From JAFLUQ01 sp964537995 (GTDB lineage: Bacteria > Bacillota > Clostridia > UMGS1883), in contig CAZICW010000002.1 of assembly GCA_964537995.1 (NCBI GenBank), positions 3,058 through 67,057 of the forward strand: 64,000 nucleotides of DNA. The letters are read 5' to 3'. Made by a program: the position numbers and the translations under genes. Below are positions 16,735 to 25,523 of the stretch, in pieces (the first letter of the stretch is position 1; every line of letters starts with the position of its first letter). The notes beneath the pieces were generated by a model. That model had not been told where the DNA came from. It did no database searches and worked only from the letters and a program-made list of their open reading frames with translations.

Positions 16735-16763
16735 TTTACAAAGCATATGAAATTGTGTATAAT
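16735..16763 (+). promoter_or_regulatory. Promoter for the adaptor-permease-SLH operon
   Basis: TTTACA (16735-16740) and TATAAT (16758-16763), exactly 17 bases apart, 34 bases before the start codon. Confidence 0.82.
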
Positions 16764-16797
16764 TAAAGTAATCATCGGCTTAGAAAGGAATTGCGCC

Positions 16798-18663
16798 ATG
16801 AAAAAGACCAGTAAATTCATCAAAGACAAAGAAGAGAAAGACGGCACGGTTTCTTCCTCGGAAAAATCTGCCGCCGAATCGGAAGAAAACGTCTCCGGTC
16901 AGGACGTCAGGCTTAAACCGAAGAAAAAGAAATTTTTTCGCAGGCGCTGGTTTAAAAATGCCGTGCGTATAATAATCCTGGCAATTATTGTTTTCGGAGT
17001 GATTATGTTTGTGCGCTTCAAAATGGGACGCAAGCAGGAAGCTCCCGTTCCTCAAACAACCTCAGAGGTGACCCGCGGCAGCGTGGACGTTCGGGTAACG
17101 GGCTCGGGGACGGTTCAGCCGATAGAGTCATACACGCTGACATCCCTTGTTGAAGGGAAAATAATTCAGTGCGATTACGACGCGGGGCAGACAGTTGAAG
17201 AAGGAGCCGTGCTTTACCGCTTTGAGGATACGGAATCGCAGTCCAAGCTACAGGCTGCGGAAAATGCCGTTAAAACGGCCAAGCGTGCGGCCGAAAGCGC
17301 GCTTAAGCAGATAGACCGTGCGAAACGCGGCGTCGAAAGCGCCCGTGAGGAGCTTGCCGACGCGCGGAAAAACATAGATGACATATACGAGCGGATAGAC
17401 AAGCTCACGGTTTACGCGCCGATAAGCGGCGTCATTGAGGAGCTGAACGCCGAGGTCGGCGACAATGCAAGCGGAAGTCTCGGTCAAATACGGGACTACA
17501 ACGACCTTTCGGCAACGGTTTCCTTTAACGCGATACAGATTGACAAAATAAAAGAAGGAGACAGCGTAAGCGTCGGCATCGCGAAGCTTATGTCCGAGGT
17601 CGGCGGTACGGTTGCCGATAAGTATACCGCTCCCCATGTCGGAGCCGACGGAACAATTCTGTATACGGTGAAAATAAAGCTTGACAGCGGAGTAAAGCTT
17701 GCCGCCGGAACCGCTGTTTCCGTTACGGTACATACAGCCGAGGGCGACGTTGAATGTCCCACATACGGAACGGTTTCCTATGCCGAGCCTAAGTCAATTG
17801 AGCTTGACGAGGATGGCGAGGTAGTCGGAATTTACGTCAAAAGCGGTAACTACGTTCAAAAGGGCGAAATAATTGCAAAGCTCTCAAGCGACGCTCTTCA
17901 AACCGAGCTTAAAAACGCCGAGGACGCTTATCAGGCTAAGGTTGACGCTCTTTCCGACGCGGAGGACAGCGTTAATGATATGACGGACGCTTACGACAAC
18001 GCGCTCGACGGAATAACCGACGCCGAAAACAGCCTTGAAACGGTTCGCAAGGAGGTTGAGGATTACACAATAACCTCACCCGTCAGCGGCGTGATTTTGG
18101 AAAAATACTATAAAGCGGGCGACACCTACGGGAGCGATGACAGCAACAAAAAGCTTATGGTTGTTGCCGATATGAGCAAAATGGTGTTCAGCATAAATGT
18201 TGACGAGTTGGATATTTCCAACATTCAGCTCGGTCAGCAGGTCAATATAACCGCCGACGCTCTGCCGGGAGAGATGATAAGCGGAACCGTTACAACGGTT
18301 TCCAAAATAGGCAATGCCGAGAACGGCGTTACCGGCTATCCGGTGGAGATAACCATATACGATACGGGCAATCTCATGAGCGGCATGAACGTTACCGCCG
18401 AAATCAATGTCGGCTCCGTGCAGGACGTTATTGTGGCGCCCGCCACGGCCATATTCATGATAGACGGAGAGTATTATGCCACCGTGGTAACTCCGGGCGA
18501 AACGGAGGACGGCGGCGAAACGGAAACTCAGGTCAGGCTTGAGGTCGGACTTCACAGCAGTGAGCTCTACGAAATCAAGTCGGGACTCAGCGAGGGTGAT
18601 ATTCTGCGCGATTCGGGAATAGGCTCGGACGATGAAGACGACGCGTATATGTACGGCTGGTAA
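16798..18663 (+). CDS. MacA/HlyD-family membrane-fusion adaptor with duplicated lipoyl modules
   Basis: A 621-residue protein with a charged cytoplasmic N-terminus (about 1-50), one membrane helix (about 56-75) and a long extracytoplasmic part. That part shows two biotinyl-lipoyl/coiled-coil modules: the first with VEGKIIQCDYDAGQTVEEG, a coiled coil and VYAPISGVIEEL; the second with GIYVKSGNYVQKGEIIAKL, a coiled coil and ITSPVSGVILEKYY. MacA normally has one such module. Beta-barrel and membrane-proximal domains follow. It would couple a membrane ABC transporter to the cell exterior. Start at ATG 16798 follows AGAAAGGAATT and lies 34 bases after the -10 box; earlier in-frame ATGs fall within the promoter. 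The permease follows after 12 bases. Confidence 0.85.
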   Translation: MKKTSKFIKDKEEKDGTVSSSEKSAAESEENVSGQDVRLKPKKKKFFRRRWFKNAVRIIILAIIVFGVIMFVRFKMGRKQEAPVPQTTSEVTRGSVDVRVTGSGTVQPIESYTLTSLVEGKIIQCDYDAGQTVEEGAVLYRFEDTESQSKLQAAENAVKTAKRAAESALKQIDRAKRGVESAREELADARKNIDDIYERIDKLTVYAPISGVIEELNAEVGDNASGSLGQIRDYNDLSATVSFNAIQIDKIKEGDSVSVGIAKLMSEVGGTVADKYTAPHVGADGTILYTVKIKLDSGVKLAAGTAVSVTVHTAEGDVECPTYGTVSYAEPKSIELDEDGEVVGIYVKSGNYVQKGEIIAKLSSDALQTELKNAEDAYQAKVDALSDAEDSVNDMTDAYDNALDGITDAENSLETVRKEVEDYTITSPVSGVILEKYYKAGDTYGSDDSNKKLMVVADMSKMVFSINVDELDISNIQLGQQVNITADALPGEMISGTVTTVSKIGNAENGVTGYPVEITIYDTGNLMSGMNVTAEINVGSVQDVIVAPATAIFMIDGEYYATVVTPGETEDGGETETQVRLEVGLHSSELYEIKSGLSEGDILRDSGIGSDDEDDAYMYGW

Positions 18664-18675
18664 GGAGAGATTGAA

Positions 18676-19866
18676 ATGACGTTTTTTATGAGCTTTAAAA
18701 TGGCTCTGCAAAGCATACTTTCAAATAAAATGCGCTCATTCCTTACAATGCTTGGAATAATTATAGGCGTGCTGTCGGTTATAGTGATGGTGAATCTGGT
18801 TACGGCGTCCATGATGGACATGAAGGACTGGATGAGCAAAATGGACACCAACGTAATTGAAATTTTCGTCGAGCGCTACGGCAAGACGACACGCAATGTG
18901 ACGCCGGAAAGCCTCAACAGGGTCGTTAAGGAGAATCCCGACTGTCTGCTTTTTGCGGCGCCGATAATTCAGGGCAGCGCCACAGTCAAAAACGGCAACC
19001 GTAACATGAACGGACAGATATACGGCACCGGCGAGGGTTACGGCATGATGAACAAGGGCAAGGTTTCGTTAGGCGGCTTCTTTACGTCAAGCGACGTTGA
19101 CAACCGTTCCAATGTGGCTGTAATAGGCGAATACGTCCGCCAAAAGCTTTTCGGCAGCCGCAATCCCATCGGGCAGCAGATAAGAATATCGGGCGAAATT
19201 TTTACCGTTACGGGAGTTTTGGAGCAGCAAAACGACGAGCTTCAGGAGTGGGGCGACGACGCGGCGGTTTTAATTCCCTATACCCGCGCTCAACGCCTGC
19301 TTAAGGATCCCGACGTCAGGCAATATTATATCGGCGCCGTTGACGCTTCCAAGGCAAAGCAGGCGGCGGATAAAATCAAGGAAGAATTTTACCGCGTATA
19401 TCAAACCCGCGACGCGGTTTATGTGTACAATCAGGCGGAGGATATGAAAGCGATGAACGAACAGATAAATCAGATGACGCTTTTGGCGGCCGCAATTGCG
19501 GGAATATCGCTGCTTGTCGGAGGAATAGGCATTATGAACATAATGCTTGTCACCGTTACCGAGCGCACACGCGAAATAGGCGTGCGCAAGGCGGTCGGCG
19601 CAAAAATGAGAACCATTCTTACGCAGTTTCTCATAGAATCGGCAACGATAAGCTGTATAGGCGGCTGCGTCGGAATTGCGCTGGGAATTGTGTGCAGCGA
19701 ATTTGCCACTGCCGCAATGCAGCTTCAGTCGGTACCGATGCCGGATCAGCTTCCCGTAATTTTTGCCTCGTTCGGATTTTCGGCAATGGTGGGGATATTT
19801 TTCGGCTTTTACCCCGCGTTTAAGGCGGCAAGAATGAATCCTATCGAAGCCTTGCGATACGAATAA
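18676..19866 (+). CDS. MacB/FtsX-type ABC transporter permease
   Basis: A 396-residue permease with one N-terminal membrane helix (about 20-42, TMLGIIIGVLSVIVMVNL), a large extracytoplasmic MacB periplasmic-core-like domain (about 45-270), and an FtsX region with three helices including GGIGIMNIMLVTVTERTREI and the conserved GVRKAVGAK. Start is ATG 18676 after AAGGAGAG. MacB itself carries its ATPase on the same chain, while Firmicute relatives have a separate ATPase gene, normally between adaptor and permease. Here there is none in either place, so an ATPase must be supplied from elsewhere or the system is incomplete. Substrate unknown; an exported peptide, antibiotic or lipid are family options. 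Confidence 0.85.
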   Translation: MTFFMSFKMALQSILSNKMRSFLTMLGIIIGVLSVIVMVNLVTASMMDMKDWMSKMDTNVIEIFVERYGKTTRNVTPESLNRVVKENPDCLLFAAPIIQGSATVKNGNRNMNGQIYGTGEGYGMMNKGKVSLGGFFTSSDVDNRSNVAVIGEYVRQKLFGSRNPIGQQIRISGEIFTVTGVLEQQNDELQEWGDDAAVLIPYTRAQRLLKDPDVRQYYIGAVDASKAKQAADKIKEEFYRVYQTRDAVYVYNQAEDMKAMNEQINQMTLLAAAIAGISLLVGGIGIMNIMLVTVTERTREIGVRKAVGAKMRTILTQFLIESATISCIGGCVGIALGIVCSEFATAAMQLQSVPMPDQLPVIFASFGFSAMVGIFFGFYPAFKAARMNPIEALRYE

Positions 19867-19906
19867 GTCTCCGTTTGGACGGATAAAACGAAAGGAGTGA
19901 AGCCGG

Positions 19907-22183
19907 ATGGCTTTATATAAAAAAATAACGGCTGCGTTTGCGGCGGCGCTGCTGCTTTGCTCCGTCGCGGCGGCATTCAGCGATATTGACGACGAAAAGC
20001 TCGCCATTGCGACCGAAACTCTCAGCACCATAGGCATACTCGACGGTATGAGCGACGGAACCTATCAGCCGCAAGGCCTTGTCACACGTGAGCAGTTTGC
20101 CAAAATAGCCGTGTGCGTCTTGGGTCAAAGGGAAAAGGCGGCTGCGTCGCCATCCGCCGCGGTTTTTACCGATGTTGCGCCCGACAGCTGGGCGAGCGGC
20201 TATATTTCCTATGTGGCCGAAAACGGCATAATTGCCGGCTTCCCCGACGGCAGCTTTGGCGGAAGCAGCGTTGTTTCCTATGCTCAAGCGGTTACGGTGC
20301 TTATGCGCTGCATGGGCTATACCGATGAGGAAATCGGCTTTCACTGGCCTTCGGACTATGTCGGCAAGGCGGAGGCTCTCGGATTAAGCGCCGGCGTAAG
20401 CCTCTCCGCCAACGACCCCGTAACCCGCGGCGACGCGGCCTTGCTTGTTTACAACGCTCTTTTTACCGATATAAACGGACAAACCGGAACCAAGCTTATT
20501 ACAAAGACGGGGCTTACCTTTTACGACGACGCGGTGCTTTACGGTCTTAACAAAAGCGACAGCACCGTCGCCGAAACCAGTGAGGGCAGCTTTAAAATTG
20601 CCGCGTCGGCAATCGGTCTTGACGGCGGCGTCGGACACACGGGTATGCTGTTTCTTGACAAGGACAAGGAAATAATTCTTTTTAAGGGCGGCGGCGATGA
20701 CGGCAGTGAAATTGTGGTTTCGTCGTGTATAAAAAACGACGAGCGCGGCACGGTTGACGTTACATACGCCGGCGGTGTTATAAGCATTCCCGCAAAAGGC
20801 ACCGTCTATTACGACGGTGTAAAGTCAACGGCCGAGGATGTTGCGGCCGACATTACCACAGGCAGCAAAATGACAATATTCCGCGATGAGGCCGGCCGCT
20901 ACAGCAGCGGCGTGCTTTACAGCTATGTAATGCAGGGGCCGAAAACCGTTACCGGCGGCAGCGAGCAAATTTACGAGCTGTTCGCTCTTTCCTCCGCGCC
21001 TTCGGTAATACGCAGAGGCGTATCCGCGCAAATGAGCGACATTGCGCAATACGACGTGGTATATTACGCCGAAAACACAAACACGATTTACGCTTACGAC
21101 GATAAGATAAGCGGAATTTACGAAAAAGCAACGCCGAACAAGGCGGACGCGGCTCAGGTTACCGTAAGCGGAAAAACCTACAGAGTTGCATCGGCGACTG
21201 CCATGAATAAGCTTAACGAGTCCGCCGGAGCCTTTGCCATAGGCGATTTTGTAACGCTTTTGCTCGACCGTAACGGAGACGTCGCCGACGCGGTCGATAC
21301 CTCGGCGGCCGTAGGGCGCAGCTTGGGAGTTTTGCTTAACGCATATTCCAAAGTGAACGCCGACGGCAATCAGGAATACGTCGCGAAGCTTTTTCTTCCG
21401 GACGGAACCGAAATGGAATACGCTGCCGACAAGGACTATTCCAAGCACAAGGGCAAGCTTATGGAAATCCGCTTTGAGGACGGCCGGCTTCATCTCGGTT
21501 TAATAACCTATTCCTCAATGTCGGGCAATATAAATAAGGAGCTTCGTTCCTTTGACGGTTACTGGCTTGCCACGGATTGCAGCGTGCTTGTGCTTGTCAG
21601 CAATCCCGACGACGGCGACGCCGTTGTGCGTAAAATACGCTTCAGCGACATCGAGGGCACAAGTCTTACAAAGAATCAGGTGTTACATATTGAGCTTTCG
21701 GGCGAAATGAACGACGTTGCGCTGATGTATTTGCAAAACGTAACAAAAACCGATTACGAATACGGTATAATTGTGGGGCGCGATATATCCGTGGAGCGCG
21801 ACGAGGACGGCAATATTGTCAAAAAGCGATCCGCCGGAAGCTGCGAGATTCTGCTTCACGGCGAGGAAAGCTCAATCAACGTCGGGCGCAGAGTTTTCGC
21901 GACCTCGGTCATAGGAATAAATTCCGTTACGGGTGATTACGCCGACGCCGTTCAAATGGGTTCGGGCCGAAGGATAACAGCCGTTACCGGCGACAAAATC
22001 AAGGTCGGAAGCACGGTTTATAAAACTGCCGAGAGCATTGATATTTACCGTTTTGACGGCTATAACGAATATTCGCTTATATCGCCCGACGAGGCAATGA
22101 AGCTAGGCGACGCTTCGGTTGAGCTGTACGGCGACGACAAAGCCGACCGCGGCGGTAAGGTTCGGCTGATTATAATCAGGTAA
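19907..22183 (+). CDS. S-layer-homology (SLH) domain protein with unknown C-terminal region
   Basis: A 758-residue exported protein. Signal peptide at about 1-24, then SLH repeats over about 25-185: FSDIDDEKL...TLSTIGILDGMSDGTY, FTDVAPDSWASGYISYV...GIIAGFPDGSF, and a third, weaker copy near YVGKAEALGLSAGV. These bind cell-wall polymers and anchor the protein to the surface. The remaining ~570 residues are beta-rich and unrecognised. It starts at ATG 19907 after AAAGGAGTGAAG, 40 bases after the permease stop, and ends at a strong terminator, making a three-gene operon. It may act with the adaptor/permease at the wall, but that is only positional inference. Confidence 0.85.
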   Translation: MALYKKITAAFAAALLLCSVAAAFSDIDDEKLAIATETLSTIGILDGMSDGTYQPQGLVTREQFAKIAVCVLGQREKAAASPSAAVFTDVAPDSWASGYISYVAENGIIAGFPDGSFGGSSVVSYAQAVTVLMRCMGYTDEEIGFHWPSDYVGKAEALGLSAGVSLSANDPVTRGDAALLVYNALFTDINGQTGTKLITKTGLTFYDDAVLYGLNKSDSTVAETSEGSFKIAASAIGLDGGVGHTGMLFLDKDKEIILFKGGGDDGSEIVVSSCIKNDERGTVDVTYAGGVISIPAKGTVYYDGVKSTAEDVAADITTGSKMTIFRDEAGRYSSGVLYSYVMQGPKTVTGGSEQIYELFALSSAPSVIRRGVSAQMSDIAQYDVVYYAENTNTIYAYDDKISGIYEKATPNKADAAQVTVSGKTYRVASATAMNKLNESAGAFAIGDFVTLLLDRNGDVADAVDTSAAVGRSLGVLLNAYSKVNADGNQEYVAKLFLPDGTEMEYAADKDYSKHKGKLMEIRFEDGRLHLGLITYSSMSGNINKELRSFDGYWLATDCSVLVLVSNPDDGDAVVRKIRFSDIEGTSLTKNQVLHIELSGEMNDVALMYLQNVTKTDYEYGIIVGRDISVERDEDGNIVKKRSAGSCEILLHGEESSINVGRRVFATSVIGINSVTGDYADAVQMGSGRRITAVTGDKIKVGSTVYKTAESIDIYRFDGYNEYSLISPDEAMKLGDASVELYGDDKADRGGKVRLIIIR

Positions 22184-22187
22184 TATT

Positions 22188-22222
22188 AAAAAAGCGCAAA
22201 CCGATCGGTCTGCGCTTTTTTG
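22188..22222 (+). terminator. Terminator of the adaptor-permease-SLH operon (bidirectional shape)
   Basis: AAAAAAGCGCA (22188-22198) pairs with TGCGCTTTTTT (22211-22221), with an inner ACC/GGT stem. The A and T runs on both sides would also stop transcription on the other strand. Confidence 0.9.
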
Positions 22223-22258
22223 CGGCTTCTGTTTTTTATCTGTATCGAGTTAGAAAAT

Positions 22259-22954
22259 TTATTTTGTCTTTTTTGCGGGAACAAGCAGGCTTATGTTCAG
22301 ATTTCCGTTCTTGCAGCGAAGCTCGTCGAGAAACTCCTTTTCGCTCTTTCCCTTTTTTAATTCGATTTCATACACGCACTCAAACAGCGTTCCCAAATCC
22401 ACCGACGAAACCTTTTTAAGCGAATAAAAATCGCAGTATTTTTCAAACACGGGGTCAAAAACGCCCTCGTAGTTCATGTTTTCGGCAATTGCAATCTTCA
22501 GTGTTTTACAGCCCTTCGGCGCAAAGGCGTTCAGCTTTGCCATGGCAATTATCAGAACAAACATAATCACGATTGCCGCAAGCGCGTAGCTATAGGCTCC
22601 GATTCCGTAGCAAAGTCCCGTTGCGACTGAAAAAAGTATGAACGCCATATCGCGCGGGCTTCCCATCATTGTGCGGAAACGGATTATCGCAAGCGTACCC
22701 GCGAATGAAAAGGCGCGCGCAACATTGCTGCCTATTGCCGCGACGACAATTGAAATAAGCACACAAAGCATAACAAGCGTCAGCGCGAAGTCCTGAGAAT
22801 AATCGCTGCCGTGATAGGTGTATTTATAGACCGTGGCAATCAGAAGCCCCGTAACCGCGGCAAGCACAACAATTACCGCAATCTCCGTAAGCGTCACCGT
22901 CGCTCCCGACGCCGCGCCCCCGTTTGTTATAATATCAACAATATTACTCAGCAT
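22259..22954 (-). CDS. DUF4956 membrane protein
   Basis: A 231-residue protein with about four membrane helices in its first 150 residues (IAVIVVLAAVTGLLIATVY, ALTLVMLCVLISIVVAAIG, and a pair around FSVATGLCYGIGAYSYALA), and a soluble C-terminal ferredoxin-like end. The RFRTMMGSPRDMAF segment between helices is the DUF4956 hallmark as I remember it. The first codons overlap the end of the polyphosphate-polymerase-type gene by 11 bases, so the two are translationally coupled. The pairing of VTC-domain and DUF4956 genes is frequent in Clostridia, suggesting they work together; the biochemical role of DUF4956 is not known to me. Confidence 0.85.
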   Translation of the reverse strand: MLSNIVDIITNGGAASGATVTLTEIAVIVVLAAVTGLLIATVYKYTYHGSDYSQDFALTLVMLCVLISIVVAAIGSNVARAFSFAGTLAIIRFRTMMGSPRDMAFILFSVATGLCYGIGAYSYALAAIVIMFVLIIAMAKLNAFAPKGCKTLKIAIAENMNYEGVFDPVFEKYCDFYSLKKVSSVDLGTLFECVYEIELKKGKSEKEFLDELRCKNGNLNISLLVPAKKTK

Positions 22955-23708
22955 TTTTCATCAATCCTTCCGCCGACGGCAAGTTCACCGTGCGGTTGTT
23001 TTTTATATATTTTTTGTATTCGGTTCCGTACTTTGAAAATCGTATTCTTCGTATGCCGTTTTCGCTCAGCATTTGCGCCACCCACAGCGGCACGCTGCGC
23101 CTCACCTTGACCTCCATTATGTATACTTCCCCGTCAAGCAGCGGCTCTCCCCCGCTTCCGAGCCGCAAATCAAGGTCGTTCCTTCTTGTGCGTATGTTTT
23201 TGTCAAAGGTTATGCGCAAATCCTCCTCGCCCTCAAGCGAGCCGGAATACGCCCTTCTGTCATAGCTTACGACCGTCTTTGGCAAAAGCTGTATTTCGCG
23301 CCCGATATTATACAGCTCCCTTGTGACCTGCATATTCATGAAGGACTGCCGCTTCGGGAAGTTTCCCTCCATCAGCATGGGATTTACATCGTCGATATAA
23401 ATAGACGTTCTTCGCTTGCTTGTAAGGCCCTTGTACTTTTTCTTGATTTCAAGGAACGCCGTTTGCAGCGAAGGGTCGTATGTGCGCAGCCTTATTTTAT
23501 ACCTGTACGCTCCGTCACGGGCAAGGGCTGTCGAGGCAAGCCTGTCGGTCGGAGTATCATAATAAATGTTCGAAATGGTATAAAGGCTTCCTTCACGGCT
23601 GTAAGCATCGGGGGTCATTTTCCGTTCGATTTCGTCTATGACCGACGCATATTGCTTTCCGTCAAGGGCAAATTTAAGCTCATATCTTGAAAAAACCTCT
23701 ATTGCCAT
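22944..23708 (-). CDS. VTC-domain protein (polyphosphate polymerase-like)
   Basis: A 254-residue soluble protein resembling the catalytic tunnel domain of yeast Vtc4, which makes polyphosphate from ATP. Tunnel features visible by eye: RYELKF near the N-terminus, YYDTP, YRYKIRLRTYD, a Lys-rich beta strand FLEIKKKYKG, and near the C-terminus MEVKVRRSVPLWV and RIRFSKYG. Basic residues line alternating strands, as the family requires to hold polyphosphate. The partner DUF4956 membrane protein follows and overlaps it. Whether the product is polyphosphate or another phosphate-linked substrate cannot be told from sequence. Confidence 0.85.
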   Translation of the reverse strand: MAIEVFSRYELKFALDGKQYASVIDEIERKMTPDAYSREGSLYTISNIYYDTPTDRLASTALARDGAYRYKIRLRTYDPSLQTAFLEIKKKYKGLTSKRRTSIYIDDVNPMLMEGNFPKRQSFMNMQVTRELYNIGREIQLLPKTVVSYDRRAYSGSLEGEEDLRITFDKNIRTRRNDLDLRLGSGGEPLLDGEVYIMEVKVRRSVPLWVAQMLSENGIRRIRFSKYGTEYKKYIKNNRTVNLPSAEGLMKNAE

Positions 23709-23740
23709 ACCTCCGCCTCCTTTGTCCGATCAGCGTTATC

Positions 23741-23769
23741 TTAATACACCAATATTAAATTTATGTTAA
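23741..23769 (-). promoter_or_regulatory. Possible promoter for the VTC/DUF4956 pair
   Basis: Minus-strand TTAACA (23764-23769) and TATTAA (23741-23746), 17-base spacer; the match to consensus is only moderate. Confidence 0.4.
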
Positions 23770-23796
23770 GGGTAAGTTAACTTTTTTAATTTAAAA

Positions 23797-24375
23797 TCAA
23801 CCGATAATCAGCTCCAGCAACGGATTATTGTTATAAATCAGCGAAGCGACAAGGCTTCCGTCGAGCTGCCCGGCTATGCTCAGCGTACCGAACGCCTCCA
23901 GCGCTCCCATCGCCGCAAAAACAATCAGCTCAAAGAGCAGTCCGATCACAAAGCCCATAATCCCTCCCGCAAGGCTGTTTGCCTGATGAATCACGGGCAA
24001 GCTGTTCGCGGCGCCGATTATCATCGAAACGAGAAAAATTACCAGACGCACAATTATTACCACAGACAAAAAGCTGACAAGCGTGACGGCGGCGGACGCA
24101 AGCACGCCGTAGACGTCGTCGGACGAAACAAACGGCAAATCCTGCATAACGCCGGGCAATTTTTCAATCACGGCGTTTTTTTCCATTTTCAGCGCCAATC
24201 CTTCGGCTATTTTCATTTTCACAAGGAAGCTGTTCAAGGGGCGGTACAAAAAACAGCCCGCGACAAGAGAAAGCGCATAGCTCACGGCGCTGAACGCCAT
24301 TTTAGCCAGTCCCCGCTTTGTTCCCCAAAATATGAACGCCAACAGAACCGCAAGTGTAATTATGTCGGCAAGCAT
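23797..24375 (-). CDS. CvpA-family membrane protein
   Basis: A 192-residue integral membrane protein with about four helices: MLADIITLAVLLAFIFWG at the N-terminus, a second around FSAVSYALSLVAGCFLY, a third around VSFLSVVIIVRLVIFLVSMI and a fourth around GGIMGFVIGLLFELIVFAA. The layout and the WGTKRGL motif after helix 1 match CvpA (colicin V production) proteins. The biochemical role of the family is not settled. It is the last gene of the minus-strand run from the methyltransferase through truA, 19 bases after the DUF5711 gene. Its own stop is close to the promoter region of the VTC pair. Confidence 0.8.
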   Translation of the reverse strand: MLADIITLAVLLAFIFWGTKRGLAKMAFSAVSYALSLVAGCFLYRPLNSFLVKMKIAEGLALKMEKNAVIEKLPGVMQDLPFVSSDDVYGVLASAAVTLVSFLSVVIIVRLVIFLVSMIIGAANSLPVIHQANSLAGGIMGFVIGLLFELIVFAAMGALEAFGTLSIAGQLDGSLVASLIYNNNPLLELIIG

Positions 24376-24394
24376 AAAATTTATCCCCCTTATG

Positions 24395-25522
24395 TCATTT
24401 TACTATATTTCCGGCGCTCGCGCCAAGCACGAAGGCGGTATTGCCGCTCTTGAACAGCGCCAATCCCCTGACGCTGAAATCGGATAAAAGCTCCTTTTGC
24501 AGGCCGCATTTTTCATCATATATGTAAATTCGCTTTCCGGCGGCAACGGCAAATTTATTTCCGTTTTTGCTCAGCCTTTCGCAAAGCCCGTCAAATTCGG
24601 CGGAGGCCGTGACCTCGCCGAGACGGTTCACAACCTCAATCAGAGTCGAATTGCCCATAAGACCGCTCGCGTCACTTTCGCAGCAGATAACCATCATATC
24701 CGCCGATTCAATGTCCGCTCCGAGAAGCGTTCTGCCGTCGTATCCAAGCTCCCAGCGGCAGCTTCCGTCGGAATTGTAAAGCGCGAGCCGTTCGCTTCCG
24801 AGAGCGGAAACGGTGTAGTCGCGGTTGATTTTCACATTAAAGTATATCTCATCGGTTTGCGTTCCCGACGCGAACAGCTCTCCGCTGTCCAGCCGAACAA
24901 TACTGAGTTCGCCGAGCAGCTCGTCGGAGGAGTTGCCGACCGAGGAAATCACCATGCGGGAATTGTCGTCGCAAAGATCCATATCAACAAATTCGCCGCT
25001 GTTCATATTCCAGACGTAGAGAGCTTCCCCTTCGGCGTTATATACCGTTATCCGCGTGCCGCCGCCCATAACCTCGCCGGCAATCAGCACATAGCCGTTC
25101 CGATTGACCCTTCCGGCGATTATGGAGGCTTCGCTGCTGCCCGTATAAACCGGCTTTGTTTCTGAGTAAAGCGTAAAATCGCGGCCGTCCTTGTCATAGA
25201 CAAGTATGTAATCGCCGCTGACATCCGCCGCCGGAGAAGAAACGCTTATGTCCGCCGCTTTGCCGTTGCCGTTTTCATCCATAAGCATGAGAGTGTTCGT
25301 TGTGACAAGTAGCGCCTTTTTTCCGTATGGCAGCGCCGTGCCGCCGGCATAGCCCTCAATGCTGCGGCTCTCCTTTTTATTCGCGCCCGCGTCCATAATG
25401 TTGATGATTTCTCCGCCCAAAACCCTGTCGCGGTTTTGGTAGGCAATGACAAAAATCAGCACAATCAAAAGCGCGGCGGCGACAATGCCTTTTAAGACCG
25501 ACCCTTTTTTTATCTTTTTCAT
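24395..25522 (-). CDS. DUF5711 membrane-anchored beta-propeller-like protein
   Basis: A 375-residue protein with a basic N-terminus, one membrane anchor (about residues 9-28, VAAALLIVLIFVIAY) and an extracytoplasmic region of repeated short beta strands, such as GKKALLVTTNTLMLMDENGN and GDYILVYDKDGRDFTLYS, that look like propeller blades. It resembles DUF5711 proteins, which in Clostridia often accompany cvpA, as here. The gene starts at ATG 25522, one base after the truA stop, so the two are co-transcribed. No enzymatic residues are recognised; a scaffolding or sensing role at the cell surface is possible but not shown. Confidence 0.75.
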   Translation of the reverse strand: MKKIKKGSVLKGIVAAALLIVLIFVIAYQNRDRVLGGEIINIMDAGANKKESRSIEGYAGGTALPYGKKALLVTTNTLMLMDENGNGKAADISVSSPAADVSGDYILVYDKDGRDFTLYSETKPVYTGSSEASIIAGRVNRNGYVLIAGEVMGGGTRITVYNAEGEALYVWNMNSGEFVDMDLCDDNSRMVISSVGNSSDELLGELSIVRLDSGELFASGTQTDEIYFNVKINRDYTVSALGSERLALYNSDGSCRWELGYDGRTLLGADIESADMMVICCESDASGLMGNSTLIEVVNRLGEVTASAEFDGLCERLSKNGNKFAVAAGKRIYIYDEKCGLQKELLSDFSVRGLALFKSGNTAFVLGASAGNIVK

Positions 25523-25523
25523 C

